DNA from: Advenella alkanexedens
Lineage (GTDB): Bacteria > Pseudomonadota > Gammaproteobacteria > Burkholderiales > Burkholderiaceae_B
Length of the DNA: 64,000 nucleotides
Reading direction: 5' to 3'
Assembly (NCBI RefSeq): GCF_019132845.1
Contig: NZ_JAHSPR010000009.1
Coordinates: 56,763-120,762 of the forward strand
A program made the translations under genes and the position numbers. This document shows, one piece after another, positions 17,617-27,400 of the stretch (its first letter is position 1; every line of letters begins with the position of its first letter). The notes beneath the pieces were generated by a model, which did not search any database, was not told the DNA's origin, and saw only the letters and a program-made list of their open reading frames with translations.

Positions 17617-19206
17617 TTAGTGGCGGAAATGGCGTGTGCCGGTGAAGACCATGGCAATGCCGTGTTCATCGGCAGCGGCAATCACCTCATCGTCGCGGAT
17701 GCTGCCACCCGGTTGAATGATGCAGTTGGCACCAGCGGCAACGATGACATCAAGGCCATCACGGAACGGGAAGAAAGCATCGGATGCAGCAGCGGAGTTT
17801 TCCAGGGAAAGACCGGCATTTTCAGCTTTGATGGAAGCAATGCGGGCAGAGTCGATACGGCTCATCTGGCCAGCACCTACACCCATAGTCATGCCGTTGG
17901 CACAAAACACGATGGCGTTTGACTTGACGAATTTGGCCACATTCCAGGCGAACAGAAGATCTTGCATTTGTTGTTCGGTGGGTTGTTTTTTGGTGACCAC
18001 TTTCAGGGCGCTGGTATCCAGGTCAAAAGCATCGGGGTCCTGGACCAGCCAGCCACCGCCCACGCGTTTGATGTCAAAGTCGTTTTTGCCGTTGCCCATC
18101 GCCAGTTCAAGGACGCGCACGTTTTTCTTGGCGGCCAGCAGCTCCAGGGCTTCGGCGGTGTAAGAAGGCGCCAGCAGCACTTCCATGAATTGCTCGCTGA
18201 TTGCTTGTGCGGTGGCCAGGTCAACCGTACGGTTGAAGGCAATAATGCCGCCAAATGCGGAAGTGGGGTCGGTCTTGAAGGCTTTCTGGTAGGCGGCAAG
18301 TGCAGATTCGGCCACGGCGACGCCACAAGGATTGGCGTGTTTGACAATCACGCAGGCGGGTGCCTCGAAGGTGCGGACACATTCCCAGGCAGCATCAGAA
18401 TCGGCAATATTGTTATACGACAGTTCTTTGCCCTGTAACTGGCGATAGCGTCCCAGCAGGCCTTCGGGGGCATTGGGGTCTACGTAGAAGGCAGCGGACT
18501 GGTGCGGGTTTTCACCGTAACGCAGTTCCTGGTGCTGTTGAACCTGCACGGTTAACACGGATGGCCATTGCTTGCGGGCCGGTTCGGCGTTTTGTGCCGG
18601 AGCGGCATCGGCCAGGCTGGTTAAGTAGTTGGTAATGGCGCCGTCGTAAGCCGCAGTGTGGGCATATACCTTGCTGGCCAGTTTCAGGCGCAGGGCATAG
18701 GAGGTTTGGCCGTTTGCATCAATTTCCTGCAAGACCTGGCCGTAGTCGGCAGGGTCAATCACAACAGTCACGCCACCGGCTTCGGTACCGTGGTTTTTGG
18801 CAGCGGCACGCAGCATGGCAGGGCCGCCGATGTCGATGTTTTCAATCGCGTCGGCAAAACTGCAGCCAGGCTTGGCAATGGTTTCACGGAAAGGATACAG
18901 ATTGACCACCAGCAGATCGATGGGGTCAATATTGTGTTCTTTCATGGTATCCAGATGGATTTCGTCATCACGACGGCCCAACAGGCCACCGTGAATTTTG
19001 GGGTGCAGGGTTTTGACCCGGCCATCCAGGATTTCAGGAGAACCCGTGTGCTCGGCAACTTCAGTAACGGCAAGACCGGCCTGTTTCAGCAGTGCGGCAG
19101 TGCCACCGGTGGAGAGCAATTTAATGCCACGTTGTGAAAGGGCTTGAGCAAATTCGACAATGCCGGTTTTGTCTGAAACCGAAAGTAAGGCAGTTGAAAG
19201 TTTCAT
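17617..19206 (-). CDS. purH: Bifunctional AICAR transformylase/IMP cyclohydrolase
   Basis: Purine synthesis enzyme of 529 residues catalysing the last two steps to IMP. The N-terminal MGS-like cyclohydrolase domain has [16 protein letters not shown] and STGGTAALL; the transformylase domain has [16 protein letters not shown] and the catalytic KHANPCGVA. It starts 5 bases after the fis stop, in the order dusB-fis-purH-ruvC-ruvA. Confidence 0.96.
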   Translation of the reverse strand: MKLSTALLSVSDKTGIVEFAQALSQRGIKLLSTGGTAALLKQAGLAVTEVAEHTGSPEILDGRVKTLHPKIHGGLLGRRDDEIHLDTMKEHNIDPIDLLVVNLYPFRETIAKPGCSFADAIENIDIGGPAMLRAAAKNHGTEAGGVTVVIDPADYGQVLQEIDANGQTSYALRLKLASKVYAHTAAYDGAITNYLTSLADAAPAQNAEPARKQWPSVLTVQVQQHQELRYGENPHQSAAFYVDPNAPEGLLGRYRQLQGKELSYNNIADSDAAWECVRTFEAPACVIVKHANPCGVAVAESALAAYQKAFKTDPTSAFGGIIAFNRTVDLATAQAISEQFMEVLLAPSYTAEALELLAAKKNVRVLELAMGNGKNDFDIKRVGGGWLVQDPDAFDLDTSALKVVTKKQPTEQQMQDLLFAWNVAKFVKSNAIVFCANGMTMGVGAGQMSRIDSARIASIKAENAGLSLENSAAASDAFFPFRDGLDVIVAAGANCIIQPGGSIRDDEVIAAADEHGIAMVFTGTRHFRH

Positions 19207-19211
19207 GGTGA

Positions 19212-19448
19212 TTAGATTAAGTGATGTGTGATAAGTTTTTTACGCAGGGTATTACGGGTAATGCCAAGCATTTCAGCCGCCTTGGATTGGTTGCTGTTGG
19301 CTTTTTGCATAACAACTTCAAGCAGGGGTTTTTCAACGCAGTTGTTAACCATTTCCCAAAGATTGCTCGGGTTGCTGTCACCGAGTTCCTTGAAATACAG
19401 CTCTAGGTTGGTACGGACACACTCTTGAAGATTTTGAGTATTATTCAT
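19212..19448 (-). CDS. fis: Fis-family DNA-binding protein
   Basis: Small protein of 78 residues, a short Fis. The C-terminal helix-turn-helix [18 protein letters not shown] is the Fis/NtrC-type DNA-binding motif. The N-terminal part is shorter than in E. coli Fis (98 residues), as is common in Burkholderiales. It lies 55 bases after dusB, the ancient dusB-fis pairing. Confidence 0.9.
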   Translation of the reverse strand: MNNTQNLQECVRTNLELYFKELGDSNPSNLWEMVNNCVEKPLLEVVMQKANSNQSKAAEMLGITRNTLRKKLITHHLI

Positions 19449-19503
19449 GGCGTAACGGTATTAGTGGAATTATATTATTGGATATAAAAATACAAGGGTA
19501 TTT

Positions 19504-20517
19504 TCAGTGGGCCGGGCTGGTTTCCGGTTGCTGCCCTTGGTGGATAATCAACTGATCAAACCATTGCTCTACAGCTGTGTATTGATCATGACTGTTGTCG
19601 ATTCGGTTCATCCTGTCACAAAAAGCGTCTGCTTCAGGCAGTTTGCTGATGTACCAGGCGATATGCTTGCGGGCCGATCGAACCCCGGTGTATTCACCAT
19701 AGAAGGTGTAATGATGATGCAGGTGTTCAAGCAGGACGGCTTTCATGTGCCCGTAACCGGGTTTTGGCAGTAATTGGCCTGTTTCAAGGAAATGATTGAT
19801 TTCCCGGAAGATCCAGGGGTTTCCCTGTGCGGCACGGCCAATCATGATGGCATCTGCTTTGGTATAGTCTAGTACGTATTTTGCCTTGTAGGGATCGGTG
19901 ATATCCCCATTTGCAATAACGGGAATGGAGATGTTGGCCTTGACCTGGGCAATGGTGTCGTACTCGGCCTGACCGGTGTATAAATCGCAGCGGGTACGGC
20001 CGTGTAGCGTTAAGGCGGCAATGCCCAGGTTTTCGGCAAGACGCGCCACACGCAAGGCGTTTTTGTTTTCCCGGTCCCAGCCGGTTCTGGTTTTAAGCGT
20101 AACCGGCACGTTGTACGGAGAGCAGGCCTTGACAACGCGTTCTATGATTTGGGCAATCAGCGGCTCATTGCGCAACAGCGCGGAGCCCGAGGCAACATTG
20201 CAGACTTTTTTGGCGGGACAGCCCATATTGATGTCGATGATGCGAGCGCCTTTTTCTATGTTGAAAACGGCGGCCTCAGCCATCATGTCAGGGGCTGCAC
20301 CGGCAATCTGGACCGCGATGGGGTCTATTTCGCCTTCATGGTTAAGACGGCGCGAGGTTTTGACGCTGTTCCAGAGTTTAGGGTTGCTGGCGGCCATTTC
20401 AGAAACGGCATAACCCGCCCCCAACCGCTTGCAAAGCTGTCGGAAAGGACGATCGGTCACTCCCGCCATGGGGGCGACAAAAACAGGGTTGGGAAGGTGC
20501 CAGGGACCGATATGCAT
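19504..20517 (-). CDS. dusB: tRNA-dihydrouridine synthase DusB
   Basis: FMN enzyme of 337 residues reducing uridines in tRNA. It starts with the family FMN-binding pattern VFVAPMAGVTDRPFR and has DINMGCPAKKVC, the RTGW stretch for phosphate contact, and IPVIANGDI. First gene of the dusB-fis-purH-ruvC-ruvA run. Length and order support DusB rather than DusA or DusC. Confidence 0.94.
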   Translation of the reverse strand: MHIGPWHLPNPVFVAPMAGVTDRPFRQLCKRLGAGYAVSEMAASNPKLWNSVKTSRRLNHEGEIDPIAVQIAGAAPDMMAEAAVFNIEKGARIIDINMGCPAKKVCNVASGSALLRNEPLIAQIIERVVKACSPYNVPVTLKTRTGWDRENKNALRVARLAENLGIAALTLHGRTRCDLYTGQAEYDTIAQVKANISIPVIANGDITDPYKAKYVLDYTKADAIMIGRAAQGNPWIFREINHFLETGQLLPKPGYGHMKAVLLEHLHHHYTFYGEYTGVRSARKHIAWYISKLPEADAFCDRMNRIDNSHDQYTAVEQWFDQLIIHQGQQPETSPAH

Positions 20518-20577
20518 GCGTAGATTTTAACCAATTGGGCTGTCGCTGAGTAAAAAATGAGCGATTTTCCGGAAAAT

Positions 20578-21741
20578 TCAGTTTCTGAAGCCCTGTAACA
20601 AATGCAGTGCCAGTGGTTGGCGCAGGGGCTTGATCAGGTCCATGCCCAGCAGGCTTAAGCCGCAGGCATGTTCGACCAGCGGGTTGCCGGTTGTGAAAAT
20701 ACGTGGCAGGAAGTCGGTCAGTTCACAGGTTATTCTGCGGTCAAGTTTGCGGCTGTTGGCAAAGTTGTCAAGGAAGGGGGCGGCATCCTGGTGGGTGTCA
20801 AGCATCCAGGGCTTAAGGCAGTGGACCAGGGTGGCTACATCGCGAAGACCCAGATTCAGGCCCTGTCCGGCAACCGGGTGAAGGGTTTGGGCCGCATTGC
20901 CAAGCGTGGCGATATGCCCGTTAACCGTATTTTTGCTGGCGCTTAAGTGAAGCGGGAAAACAGTGCGCTTTTCCAGTACGCTTAGTAAGCCCAGCCGCTC
21001 ACCAAAATGCTGGGTCAGGGTTTGGGAGAACATGGCGTCGTCCAGTTCGGCCAATTCCTGCGCGCGCGCTGGCGAGGTACACCAAACAATGGATTGGGCA
21101 TCCTTGTAAATGGGGTGCGGCAGAACAGCCAGGGGGCCTTCCCGGGTGAAGCGCTCCCAGGCCCATCCGGGTTTGGGGAATTGTGCACGTGCCGAGGTGA
21201 TTAGCGCATGCTGGTTATATTCGCGGTGAATGCCTTTGGGTTTGATACCGTCACATTGGATCGCGATACGGGTACGCCAGGTTTTTTCGCCTTGCGTGAC
21301 AATAACCGGGGCATTGCCGTTTTCCTGGGTGGCACTGGCCAGTTCACCACTAAGCATCGTAACCGGTAACTGCTGAAGCCGCTCTTGCAGTTTGCGATAC
21401 AATTGCGCATAGGCAACCACGCTACCCAGCATGGGTACGTTAAAATCCTTGCTTGAAATGAGCGTGCGACCCAGGCGGTTTTTTTGTGAAACATGAACGG
21501 TTTCTATGGGCGCGCTGTGGTCGGGCCAAAGACGGTGCTTTTCAAGAAAAACCTGGCTGCCGTGATTGAGCGCCAGGACGCGGGTGTCTTTGGCGGGGTC
21601 ATGCTGCTTGCTGATACCCTGGAAAAGGGCAATACGCAAAGAACCCTGACTGACCGAAGCCAGTGTACAGGCCAGCGCACAGCCGGCAGGACCGGCACCC
21701 AGGATCGCAATATCAAAATCAAATTCTTCCATGATGGCCAT
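20578..21741 (-). CDS. FAD-dependent UbiH/UbiF-type monooxygenase
   Basis: Flavin monooxygenase of 387 residues, of the family that hydroxylates the ubiquinone ring. The FAD motif GAGPAGCALACTLA is near residue 15, a central DG motif in IQCDGIKPKG, and the second FAD motif LHPVAGQGLNLGLRDV near 290. An alternative ATG lies three codons downstream (21732). It is upstream of dusB on the same strand with a 60-base gap. Which ring position it acts on (UbiH, UbiI, UbiF or UbiM) cannot be decided. Confidence 0.85.
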   Translation of the reverse strand: MAIMEEFDFDIAILGAGPAGCALACTLASVSQGSLRIALFQGISKQHDPAKDTRVLALNHGSQVFLEKHRLWPDHSAPIETVHVSQKNRLGRTLISSKDFNVPMLGSVVAYAQLYRKLQERLQQLPVTMLSGELASATQENGNAPVIVTQGEKTWRTRIAIQCDGIKPKGIHREYNQHALITSARAQFPKPGWAWERFTREGPLAVLPHPIYKDAQSIVWCTSPARAQELAELDDAMFSQTLTQHFGERLGLLSVLEKRTVFPLHLSASKNTVNGHIATLGNAAQTLHPVAGQGLNLGLRDVATLVHCLKPWMLDTHQDAAPFLDNFANSRKLDRRITCELTDFLPRIFTTGNPLVEHACGLSLLGMDLIKPLRQPLALHLLQGFRN

Positions 21742-21886
21742 ATTTTAGCGCTTCTTTTGAGCCGTTCGGCGACAATTTCATTTTTTTGCGCTTTTGGTGA
21801 TTATCCCGAAAACGGGCCGGCAGCCATTACAATACGCTATCTGCATGATTATAATAGTTTAATTAATTTTTTTCGATCGGTGGTTT

Positions 21887-22816
21887 ATGAATCTGGACCT
21901 GATGCATTGGCTGCAGCCATGGGAGTTTTCTCCCACCCTGGTCATCGCTTTTCTGGTGTGTGGTATTTTATTCATGCGCGGCACGGCCGTGCACAAAGTG
22001 ACCCGTACCCGGCAATGGCTGTTCTGGATCGGGTTTTTCATGATTTACCTGTCTTTGCATACGCATATCGACTACTACGCCGAGCGTATGTTTTTCATTC
22101 ACCGCATACAACATGTGGTGCTGCACCATTTGGGACCACTTATTGTCATGGCGGCTTATCCGGGTCAGGTCATGCGTGCTGGGCTGCCTTTGCGGACAAG
22201 AGTCTGGCTCAAGGATTTCCGTCAGACTTTTTCCGGCCGTTTCATTGAAGGTGTCCTGACCAATAAAATTTTTGTGCCGGTCCTGTTTATCATGTTGGTG
22301 TTGGTCTGGCTGGATCCCACGATACAGTTTTATTCCATGCTCGATTGGAAACTGTACCGGCTCATGAACTGGTCGGTCGTCATTAGCGGGTTTATGTACT
22401 GGAACCTGGTGCTTGACCGTCGCCCCTCCAATCCGCCGCTGCTGACGGCTAAAACCTGGCTGGGCCGTATGGGGCAGTGGTGTGTCAAAGGCGGTTCGCC
22501 TGCGGTCATGTCACCCGGAGCTCGGGTGCTTTCCCCCATTTTGACCATGTTGCCGCAAATGGTGGCAGGGGCTTATATTGCCTTTACCTCCGTTGATCTA
22601 TACCCTCTGTTTGATCTTTGTGGCCGGGCTTTGCCCATGAGCGCCCTGCAAGATCAAAGTATTGGGGGACTGACCATGTGGATTCCGGCCGCTTTGGTAG
22701 AGTCTTTCGGTTTGCTGGTGGCCTTGGCCAATATGATGCGGCTGTCGGCCAAGGGGCGTTTGCGTACAACCTTCAGAGGCAGGGAAGTGGGGCGTCTGCC
22801 GGCCAGCGTGCATTAG
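21887..22816 (+). CDS. ctaG: Cytochrome c oxidase assembly protein CtaG (caa3 type)
   Basis: Integral membrane protein of 309 residues with about seven hydrophobic segments. It carries the caa3-type CtaG pattern: HTHIDYYAERMFFIHRIQH with histidines, then HHLGPLIVMAAYPG and the late QDQSIGGLTMWIPA. The family helps assemble the copper site of haem-copper oxidases. It is divergent from the monooxygenase, and its last 4 bases overlap the end of the convergent hydrolase gene. Confidence 0.82.
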   Translation: MNLDLMHWLQPWEFSPTLVIAFLVCGILFMRGTAVHKVTRTRQWLFWIGFFMIYLSLHTHIDYYAERMFFIHRIQHVVLHHLGPLIVMAAYPGQVMRAGLPLRTRVWLKDFRQTFSGRFIEGVLTNKIFVPVLFIMLVLVWLDPTIQFYSMLDWKLYRLMNWSVVISGFMYWNLVLDRRPSNPPLLTAKTWLGRMGQWCVKGGSPAVMSPGARVLSPILTMLPQMVAGAYIAFTSVDLYPLFDLCGRALPMSALQDQSIGGLTMWIPAALVESFGLLVALANMMRLSAKGRLRTTFRGREVGRLPASVH

Positions 22817-23877
22817 CTGCCCTGACAGAAAAATTTCTCAAGCCGGTGAGTCAACCAGTTAAAGTTTGAGGGGAAGGCGCCGGTTGAAAAACCGGCATGG
22901 CCGCCTGTTTTAGGCAGATGCAGGGTGACAGAGGCAGAAATATCCCTGAGGCCGGGTAGCGAGTTCTCTGGGATGAATGGGTCGTTTCTGGCATTCAGGA
23001 CCAGGGCAGGAATACGGATGTCTTTAAGAAATGGTTTGCTTGAACAGCGGGTCCAGTAGTCAAGCGCGCCCTTGAAACCATGTATCGGTGCCGTATAGGC
23101 ATCATCAAATTCAAACAGGGTTTTGGCCTGCAGAATTTTCTGGATATTAATGTCGTTGGGAAATTGCCGGCTTTTTTCCCGGATTTTCTTTTTCATGGTT
23201 TGTAAAAAATGTGGCGTATACACGAAACGACCAAAAAAACCGGTTTCCAGCTGTTTTCCGGTTGCCAGCAGGTCCAGGGGCACAGATATGCCTGCCACGG
23301 CCTGAAGCCAGCTTAGGCTTTCCTGTTGTTCGCCGGTGTATTTCAGCAGTGCATTGCCACCCATGGAAATGCCGCAGGCATGCCAGCGCACATTGGGCAG
23401 GTGGTGGCGTACATGCTTGAAAATAGTGTGGATATCGGCAGAGTCACCAGAGAAGTAGGAGCGGGGCAGTTTGTTGGCTTCACCCGAACAGCCACGGAAA
23501 TGGACAACCGCGACCACCCAGTTCTTTTGCCGGAAATAATGGCAAATGGCACGGGCATAATGGCTTTGGCTGCTGCCTTCCAGACCGTGAAACAGGACCA
23601 GGGCGGGAGGTGTGTCCGTCTGGCTGCCTGGGTTCGTGCCTTGTCCTTTCCGGTAGATTGTAGAGGTAGCGGGCATATTGTCAGCAGGGACAAGCGGATG
23701 CTGGCCGGGAATATTCCAGTCGATGTCAATGAAATCATTATCGGTGGTAATGATTCTTTCACGGGCATAGAAGATAGAGGGCCGGGGCACGAACCGGGAT
23801 GCAAAAATGGTTTGCGACTGTCCGTCGGGTAACCATTTTGGCGACGGGCAGGCACTAAGATCCAGCTGGGTATTCAA
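22813..23877 (-). CDS. YheT-family alpha/beta hydrolase
   Basis: Alpha/beta hydrolase of 354 residues. The oxyanion stretch LVLFHGLEGSS, the nucleophile in GISMGGN, and the catalytic histidine in TGGHAGFSTG are all visible in order. YheT/ABHD-type proteins act on lipids or esters; the substrate is unknown. It ends convergently on ctaG with a 4-base overlap and is followed upstream by two small genes on the same strand. Confidence 0.85.
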   Translation of the reverse strand: MNTQLDLSACPSPKWLPDGQSQTIFASRFVPRPSIFYARERIITTDNDFIDIDWNIPGQHPLVPADNMPATSTIYRKGQGTNPGSQTDTPPALVLFHGLEGSSQSHYARAICHYFRQKNWVVAVVHFRGCSGEANKLPRSYFSGDSADIHTIFKHVRHHLPNVRWHACGISMGGNALLKYTGEQQESLSWLQAVAGISVPLDLLATGKQLETGFFGRFVYTPHFLQTMKKKIREKSRQFPNDINIQKILQAKTLFEFDDAYTAPIHGFKGALDYWTRCSSKPFLKDIRIPALVLNARNDPFIPENSLPGLRDISASVTLHLPKTGGHAGFSTGAFPSNFNWLTHRLEKFFCQGS

Positions 23878-23898
23878 GGGCGACGGGTAAGTAAAGGG

Positions 23899-24360
23899 TT
23901 AATGGAGCAGCATGCTGACTGTCGGATGCGTATCCTCAAGCACGGTATCTGGCGGGGCCAGGGAAGCATGGTGCAGGATCATGTGCCAGCCGTTACGGCT
24001 CTTTTGATAAATATTGGTGACATGGCAAAGCATTTCTTTTTGCCCCATTGAGGTAGCAAAGTAATGCCGTTCGAGAACGGTATGAATAACGATCATGCCA
24101 TGATGGAAAATGACCGGTATTTTTGCTTCGATGCTAAGGGGGCCTTTTGAAAGAATTTCTTTCCAGGAAGTCTGGATGGCCTGTTGGCCAACCAGACGTT
24201 CACCATTGGGGTGGATGCAGACAATATCTTCGTCATCTGCCCAGGTTTGCATGAGTTTATCCAGGTCAGCTTCGCGAAGCGCCTCGTAAAAAGATTGCTC
24301 AACCTCGGCAGGGCTGGTAAAAACACTGCGTTTGATGGCGCCGGGTGTTTTAGTGCCCAT
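23899..24360 (-). CDS. NTF2-like (SnoaL/DUF4440-type) protein
   Basis: A 153-residue protein with the cone-shaped NTF2-like pattern: an N-terminal helix EVEQSFYEALREADLDKLMQ, then WADDEDIVCIHPNGERLVG, and late beta strands with VTNIYQKSRNGWHMILHHAS. Such proteins may be enzymes or binding proteins; function unknown. It overlaps the zinc-finger gene upstream by 11 bases and lies 21 bases before the hydrolase, so the three are likely one operon. Confidence 0.75.
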   Translation of the reverse strand: MGTKTPGAIKRSVFTSPAEVEQSFYEALREADLDKLMQTWADDEDIVCIHPNGERLVGQQAIQTSWKEILSKGPLSIEAKIPVIFHHGMIVIHTVLERHYFATSMGQKEMLCHVTNIYQKSRNGWHMILHHASLAPPDTVLEDTHPTVSMLLH

Positions 24361-24547
24361 GCACTTTTTCGCCTTCTTTCAGTTTGTAATGGGTGCCACA
24401 GTACGGGCAACTGACTTCACCGGTTTTGGTGACGTCAAGGAACACACGAGGGTGCAGGCTCCAACGGGGGGCGTTGGGGCCAGGGCAATGCAAGGGCAGA
24501 TCTTGTGCAGTAACAATAACGGGGTCTTGTGTTGCTTGAGATGACAT
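24350..24547 (-). CDS. CHCC-type zinc-finger domain protein
   Basis: A 65-residue protein starting at the ATG at 24547 (MSSQATQDP). It has the C-x-H-x-C-x2-C metal-binding order typical of the zf-CHCC family: HCPGP, LHPRVF and SCPYCGTHYKL. This family is shared with a small subunit of respiratory complex I in eukaryotes; in bacteria it is a small stand-alone protein of unclear role. First gene of a short operon with the NTF2-like protein. Confidence 0.82.
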   Translation of the reverse strand: MSSQATQDPVIVTAQDLPLHCPGPNAPRWSLHPRVFLDVTKTGEVSCPYCGTHYKLKEGEKVHGH

Positions 24548-24732
24548 TTTTTTCCTTCTGGGCATGCGATAGCCGAAACATAAAATCTTTACAAATACAG
24601 GGCTTGGACGCAAATACTGCAAAACAGGCCTGTTTCTGGATGAAACCTGGTCTTATTTTAATGAAAACATCCTGGCTTTGCTAGAATTCGCTTTACGGTT
24701 AATAATTTCAATCATTGTACAAGGAAGTCGTT

Positions 24733-25503
24733 TTGTCTGTGCAGTTATCTATAGGCGTTAAATCGCTGCCTACCCGGCTTTCAATTAAAAAAATGGCCTG
24801 GTTAATGGGCAGCAGGCATATGGCGCCCAATCTGTTTGCCCTGTCTGTGTGGGGGTTTGTGTCAGGGGTTGCCATGGTGAATTATGGACTGGCTGCCTGG
24901 CAAGCTGTACTGATGTCTTTCCTGGTTTATGCCGGTTCACTGCAGCTGACGGTAGCACCGTTGATGGCCCTGAATGCGCCCTTGTGGGCGGTTTTTTTTG
25001 CCGCCATGGTTGTGAATTTGCGCTTTATTATCTTTGGTGCCAGTTTGTATCCTTATTTCAGGCATTTTTCTGTTTTGCGACGAATTGTGGTCGGGTATTT
25101 TCTAACCGATATCGGGTTTGTCCTGTTCATGAACCGGTTTCGCACGCAGCGGCCTGGACGGATAGGCATGTACTACGGTTATTTTATGTCGGCCTCCATC
25201 CTGTTATGGCTGGTTTGGCAGGTGTCAACCGTTCTGGGCATCTATGTTGGCAGTTATATCCCTGGTTCCTGGTCGCTTGAATATGCCGGTGTTTTTACTT
25301 TGTTGGCCATTGTTATTCCCATGGTCCGGACGCAACCCATGCTGGTTACGGTCCTGGCGGCAGGGACCGCCTCCTGGATGGGGCAACAGTTACCTTTCAG
25401 GCTTGGCCTGTTTGTGGCAATTATTGTGGGTGTGGTGGCAGGCGTGCTGGCTGAAAAATATGGCAAAAAGGACAGGAAAGCCAGAAAAGGCGGTGCAAAA
25501 TGA
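24733..25503 (+). CDS. azlC: Second AzlC-family exporter, large subunit
   Basis: Membrane protein of 256 residues, an AzlC paralogue quite different from the copy at 6601. Family stretches are FVSGVAMVNYGL, LVYAGSLQLTVAPL and AAMVVNLRFIIFGASLYPY. The TTG at 24733 is chosen because AAGGAAG lies just upstream at 24721; an in-frame TTG at 24715 has no such site. The last 4 bases overlap azlD (ATGA). The C-terminus is lysine-rich. Confidence 0.85.
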   Translation: MSVQLSIGVKSLPTRLSIKKMAWLMGSRHMAPNLFALSVWGFVSGVAMVNYGLAAWQAVLMSFLVYAGSLQLTVAPLMALNAPLWAVFFAAMVVNLRFIIFGASLYPYFRHFSVLRRIVVGYFLTDIGFVLFMNRFRTQRPGRIGMYYGYFMSASILLWLVWQVSTVLGIYVGSYIPGSWSLEYAGVFTLLAIVIPMVRTQPMLVTVLAAGTASWMGQQLPFRLGLFVAIIVGVVAGVLAEKYGKKDRKARKGGAK

Positions 25504-25823
25504 GTGTTGAATACGTATTGAAGGCCACCGCCCTGATGGTGTTGTGTGCGTTTATCACCCGGGTGGGTTACTTGCTGATTGGCGGCTTTATTCCCTTGTC
25601 CGACAATGTAAAAAGCAGTTTGCGTTATGCGCCCGTTGCCGCACTGGTGGCTATTATCGTGCCCAGTCTGCTGCCTTGGGCACAAGGCGAAATGCCGCAT
25701 ATAGGGCCGGAGTTGTTTGCGGGTGTTGCTGCCGGACTGGCGTTTTTCCGCTTCCGCAGTATCCTGGTGTTGATTGCGGTCGGGATGGGAACTTTATGGT
25801 TGTTACGCTGGTTTTTTGGATAA
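25500..25823 (+). CDS. azlD: Second AzlD-family exporter subunit
   Basis: Small membrane protein of 107 residues with the AzlD pattern ALMVLCAFITRVGYLL and SLRYAPVAALVAIIVPSLL. It overlaps its azlC partner by 4 bases. The window thus holds two unlinked azlCD pairs, both about the normal size. Confidence 0.83.
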   Translation: MSVEYVLKATALMVLCAFITRVGYLLIGGFIPLSDNVKSSLRYAPVAALVAIIVPSLLPWAQGEMPHIGPELFAGVAAGLAFFRFRSILVLIAVGMGTLWLLRWFFG

Positions 25824-25945
25824 ATTCAGCCCGGACTTTCGTGAATCGGCTATTATGGGATGCCAGAGTAGTAAAATAAGCGGTTAATAGTTATTTTTTG
25901 CATTTTTTGCAAACACGGATATTTTATTTTATTGTTCAGGACCCA

Positions 25946-27400
25946 ATGACGGATACCTCTAATGCCAATACTGAAAGTGCAAAGTCTTTCAGCGAATTTG
26001 GTCTTCACCCCGATCTCTTAAAGGCCATTTCAGCGAGTGGTTATACGGTCGCCACACCTATTCAGGCCCAGGCCATACCCGCTATTATCGATGGCCGTGA
26101 TGTTATGGGGGCTGCCCAAACCGGAACCGGTAAAACCGCGGCCTTTACATTACCCCTGTTACATCGTTTAATGCCCTATGCCAGTCACAGTACTTCGCCT
26201 GCCAGGCATCCGGTGCGTGCACTTATTTTAGCCCCCACCCGCGAGTTGGCCGATCAGGTGGCTGACAGTGTCAAGCGTTACAGCGAAAGTTGCCCCTTGC
26301 GTGTGGCTGTGGTATTTGGAGGCGTGGATATTTCCGCCCAAAAAGAAGAGCTGCGCAAAGGATGTGAGCTGGTGATTGCCACGCCTGGCCGATTGCTGGA
26401 TCACATAGAACAAAAAACCATCAATCTGTCCCAGGTGAATACCCTGGTTCTTGACGAGGCCGACAGGATGCTGGATATGGGCTTTTTGCCCGATCTTGAG
26501 CGCATTGTCAAATTGTTGCCAAAATCCCGCCAAAGTCTGCTTTTTTCTGCCACGTTTAGTGGTGAAATCAGGAAACTGGCGCGTTCATTCCTGAAATCGC
26601 CCATTGAAATCAATGTGGCGCCGCAAAATGCCACGGCCGAAAACGTGACCCAGATTGCCTACCCGGTATCCGGCAATAACAAGCAGGCCGCAGTCCTGTA
26701 TTTGCTCAAATCACGCAGCCTCAGCCAGGTCATTATTTTTGTCAATACCAAAATTGGTGCCAGCCGTTTAACGCATGAACTGGTCAAGGAAGGCATTAAG
26801 GCAGAATCCATCCATGGTGACAAATCCCAGCTCGAGCGGATCAAGGCACTGGAGTCCTTCAAATCGGGTGAAACCACCGTACTGGTGGCGACCGACGTTG
26901 CGGCGCGTGGCCTTGATGTGGCCGGTTTGCCCTGTGTGATTAACGTTGATCTTCCCTTTAACCCTGAAGATTACGTGCACCGTATCGGACGTACGGGCAG
27001 GGCGGGGGCTTCCGGTGAGGCCATTGCCCTGTATACCGATCATGAGGAAAAGCTGCTTGAAGATATCGAAAAGCTTATCAAGATTAAAGTGCCTCGTGGC
27101 ACTCTTAATATTCCTGAAGTATTCCAGCATCGTGGCCATGCCAGTACGAGTGGTGATTCGCGTGCACGTGGTAAAGGAGAGCGTTTTAAACGGACTTTTC
27201 CTGCATCAAGACCGGCGCCTATCGATGATTTTTTCTTCAAGCCTTACGAGCCTGCGGTCAAGGATCCGCATAAAGAAGCGCAACGGCTGCAACAGGAGCA
27301 AAAATGGATGGAGCACCATGCCGCGTCCAAACAGCCACAGTTGGCGGTCTTGTTAGGTGGGCGTCCTAAAAATATCAAGCCTGCTGAATCAGGTGACTGA
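25946..27400 (+). CDS. rhlE: DEAD-box RNA helicase, RhlE type
   Basis: RNA helicase of 484 residues from the ATG at 25946. Q motif FSEFGLHPDLLKAI, motif I AQTGTGKT, motif II LDEADRMLDMGFL, motif III SATF and motif VI HRIGRTGRAG are present in order. The C-terminal tail is basic and proline/lysine-rich. It acts in ribosome assembly or RNA decay. The 3' end overlaps the convergent thioredoxin-like gene by 26 bases. The frame also opens at 25898, but the later ATG is preferred for its AGGA site and normal N-terminus. Confidence 0.9.
   Translation: MTDTSNANTESAKSFSEFGLHPDLLKAISASGYTVATPIQAQAIPAIIDGRDVMGAAQTGTGKTAAFTLPLLHRLMPYASHSTSPARHPVRALILAPTRELADQVADSVKRYSESCPLRVAVVFGGVDISAQKEELRKGCELVIATPGRLLDHIEQKTINLSQVNTLVLDEADRMLDMGFLPDLERIVKLLPKSRQSLLFSATFSGEIRKLARSFLKSPIEINVAPQNATAENVTQIAYPVSGNNKQAAVLYLLKSRSLSQVIIFVNTKIGASRLTHELVKEGIKAESIHGDKSQLERIKALESFKSGETTVLVATDVAARGLDVAGLPCVINVDLPFNPEDYVHRIGRTGRAGASGEAIALYTDHEEKLLEDIEKLIKIKVPRGTLNIPEVFQHRGHASTSGDSRARGKGERFKRTFPASRPAPIDDFFFKPYEPAVKDPHKEAQRLQQEQKWMEHHAASKQPQLAVLLGGRPKNIKPAESGD

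Noticed and set aside
17227..17922. A 231-codon plus-strand frame across ruvC and purH
   Set aside because: Antisense shadow of two firmly identified genes; spans their junction.
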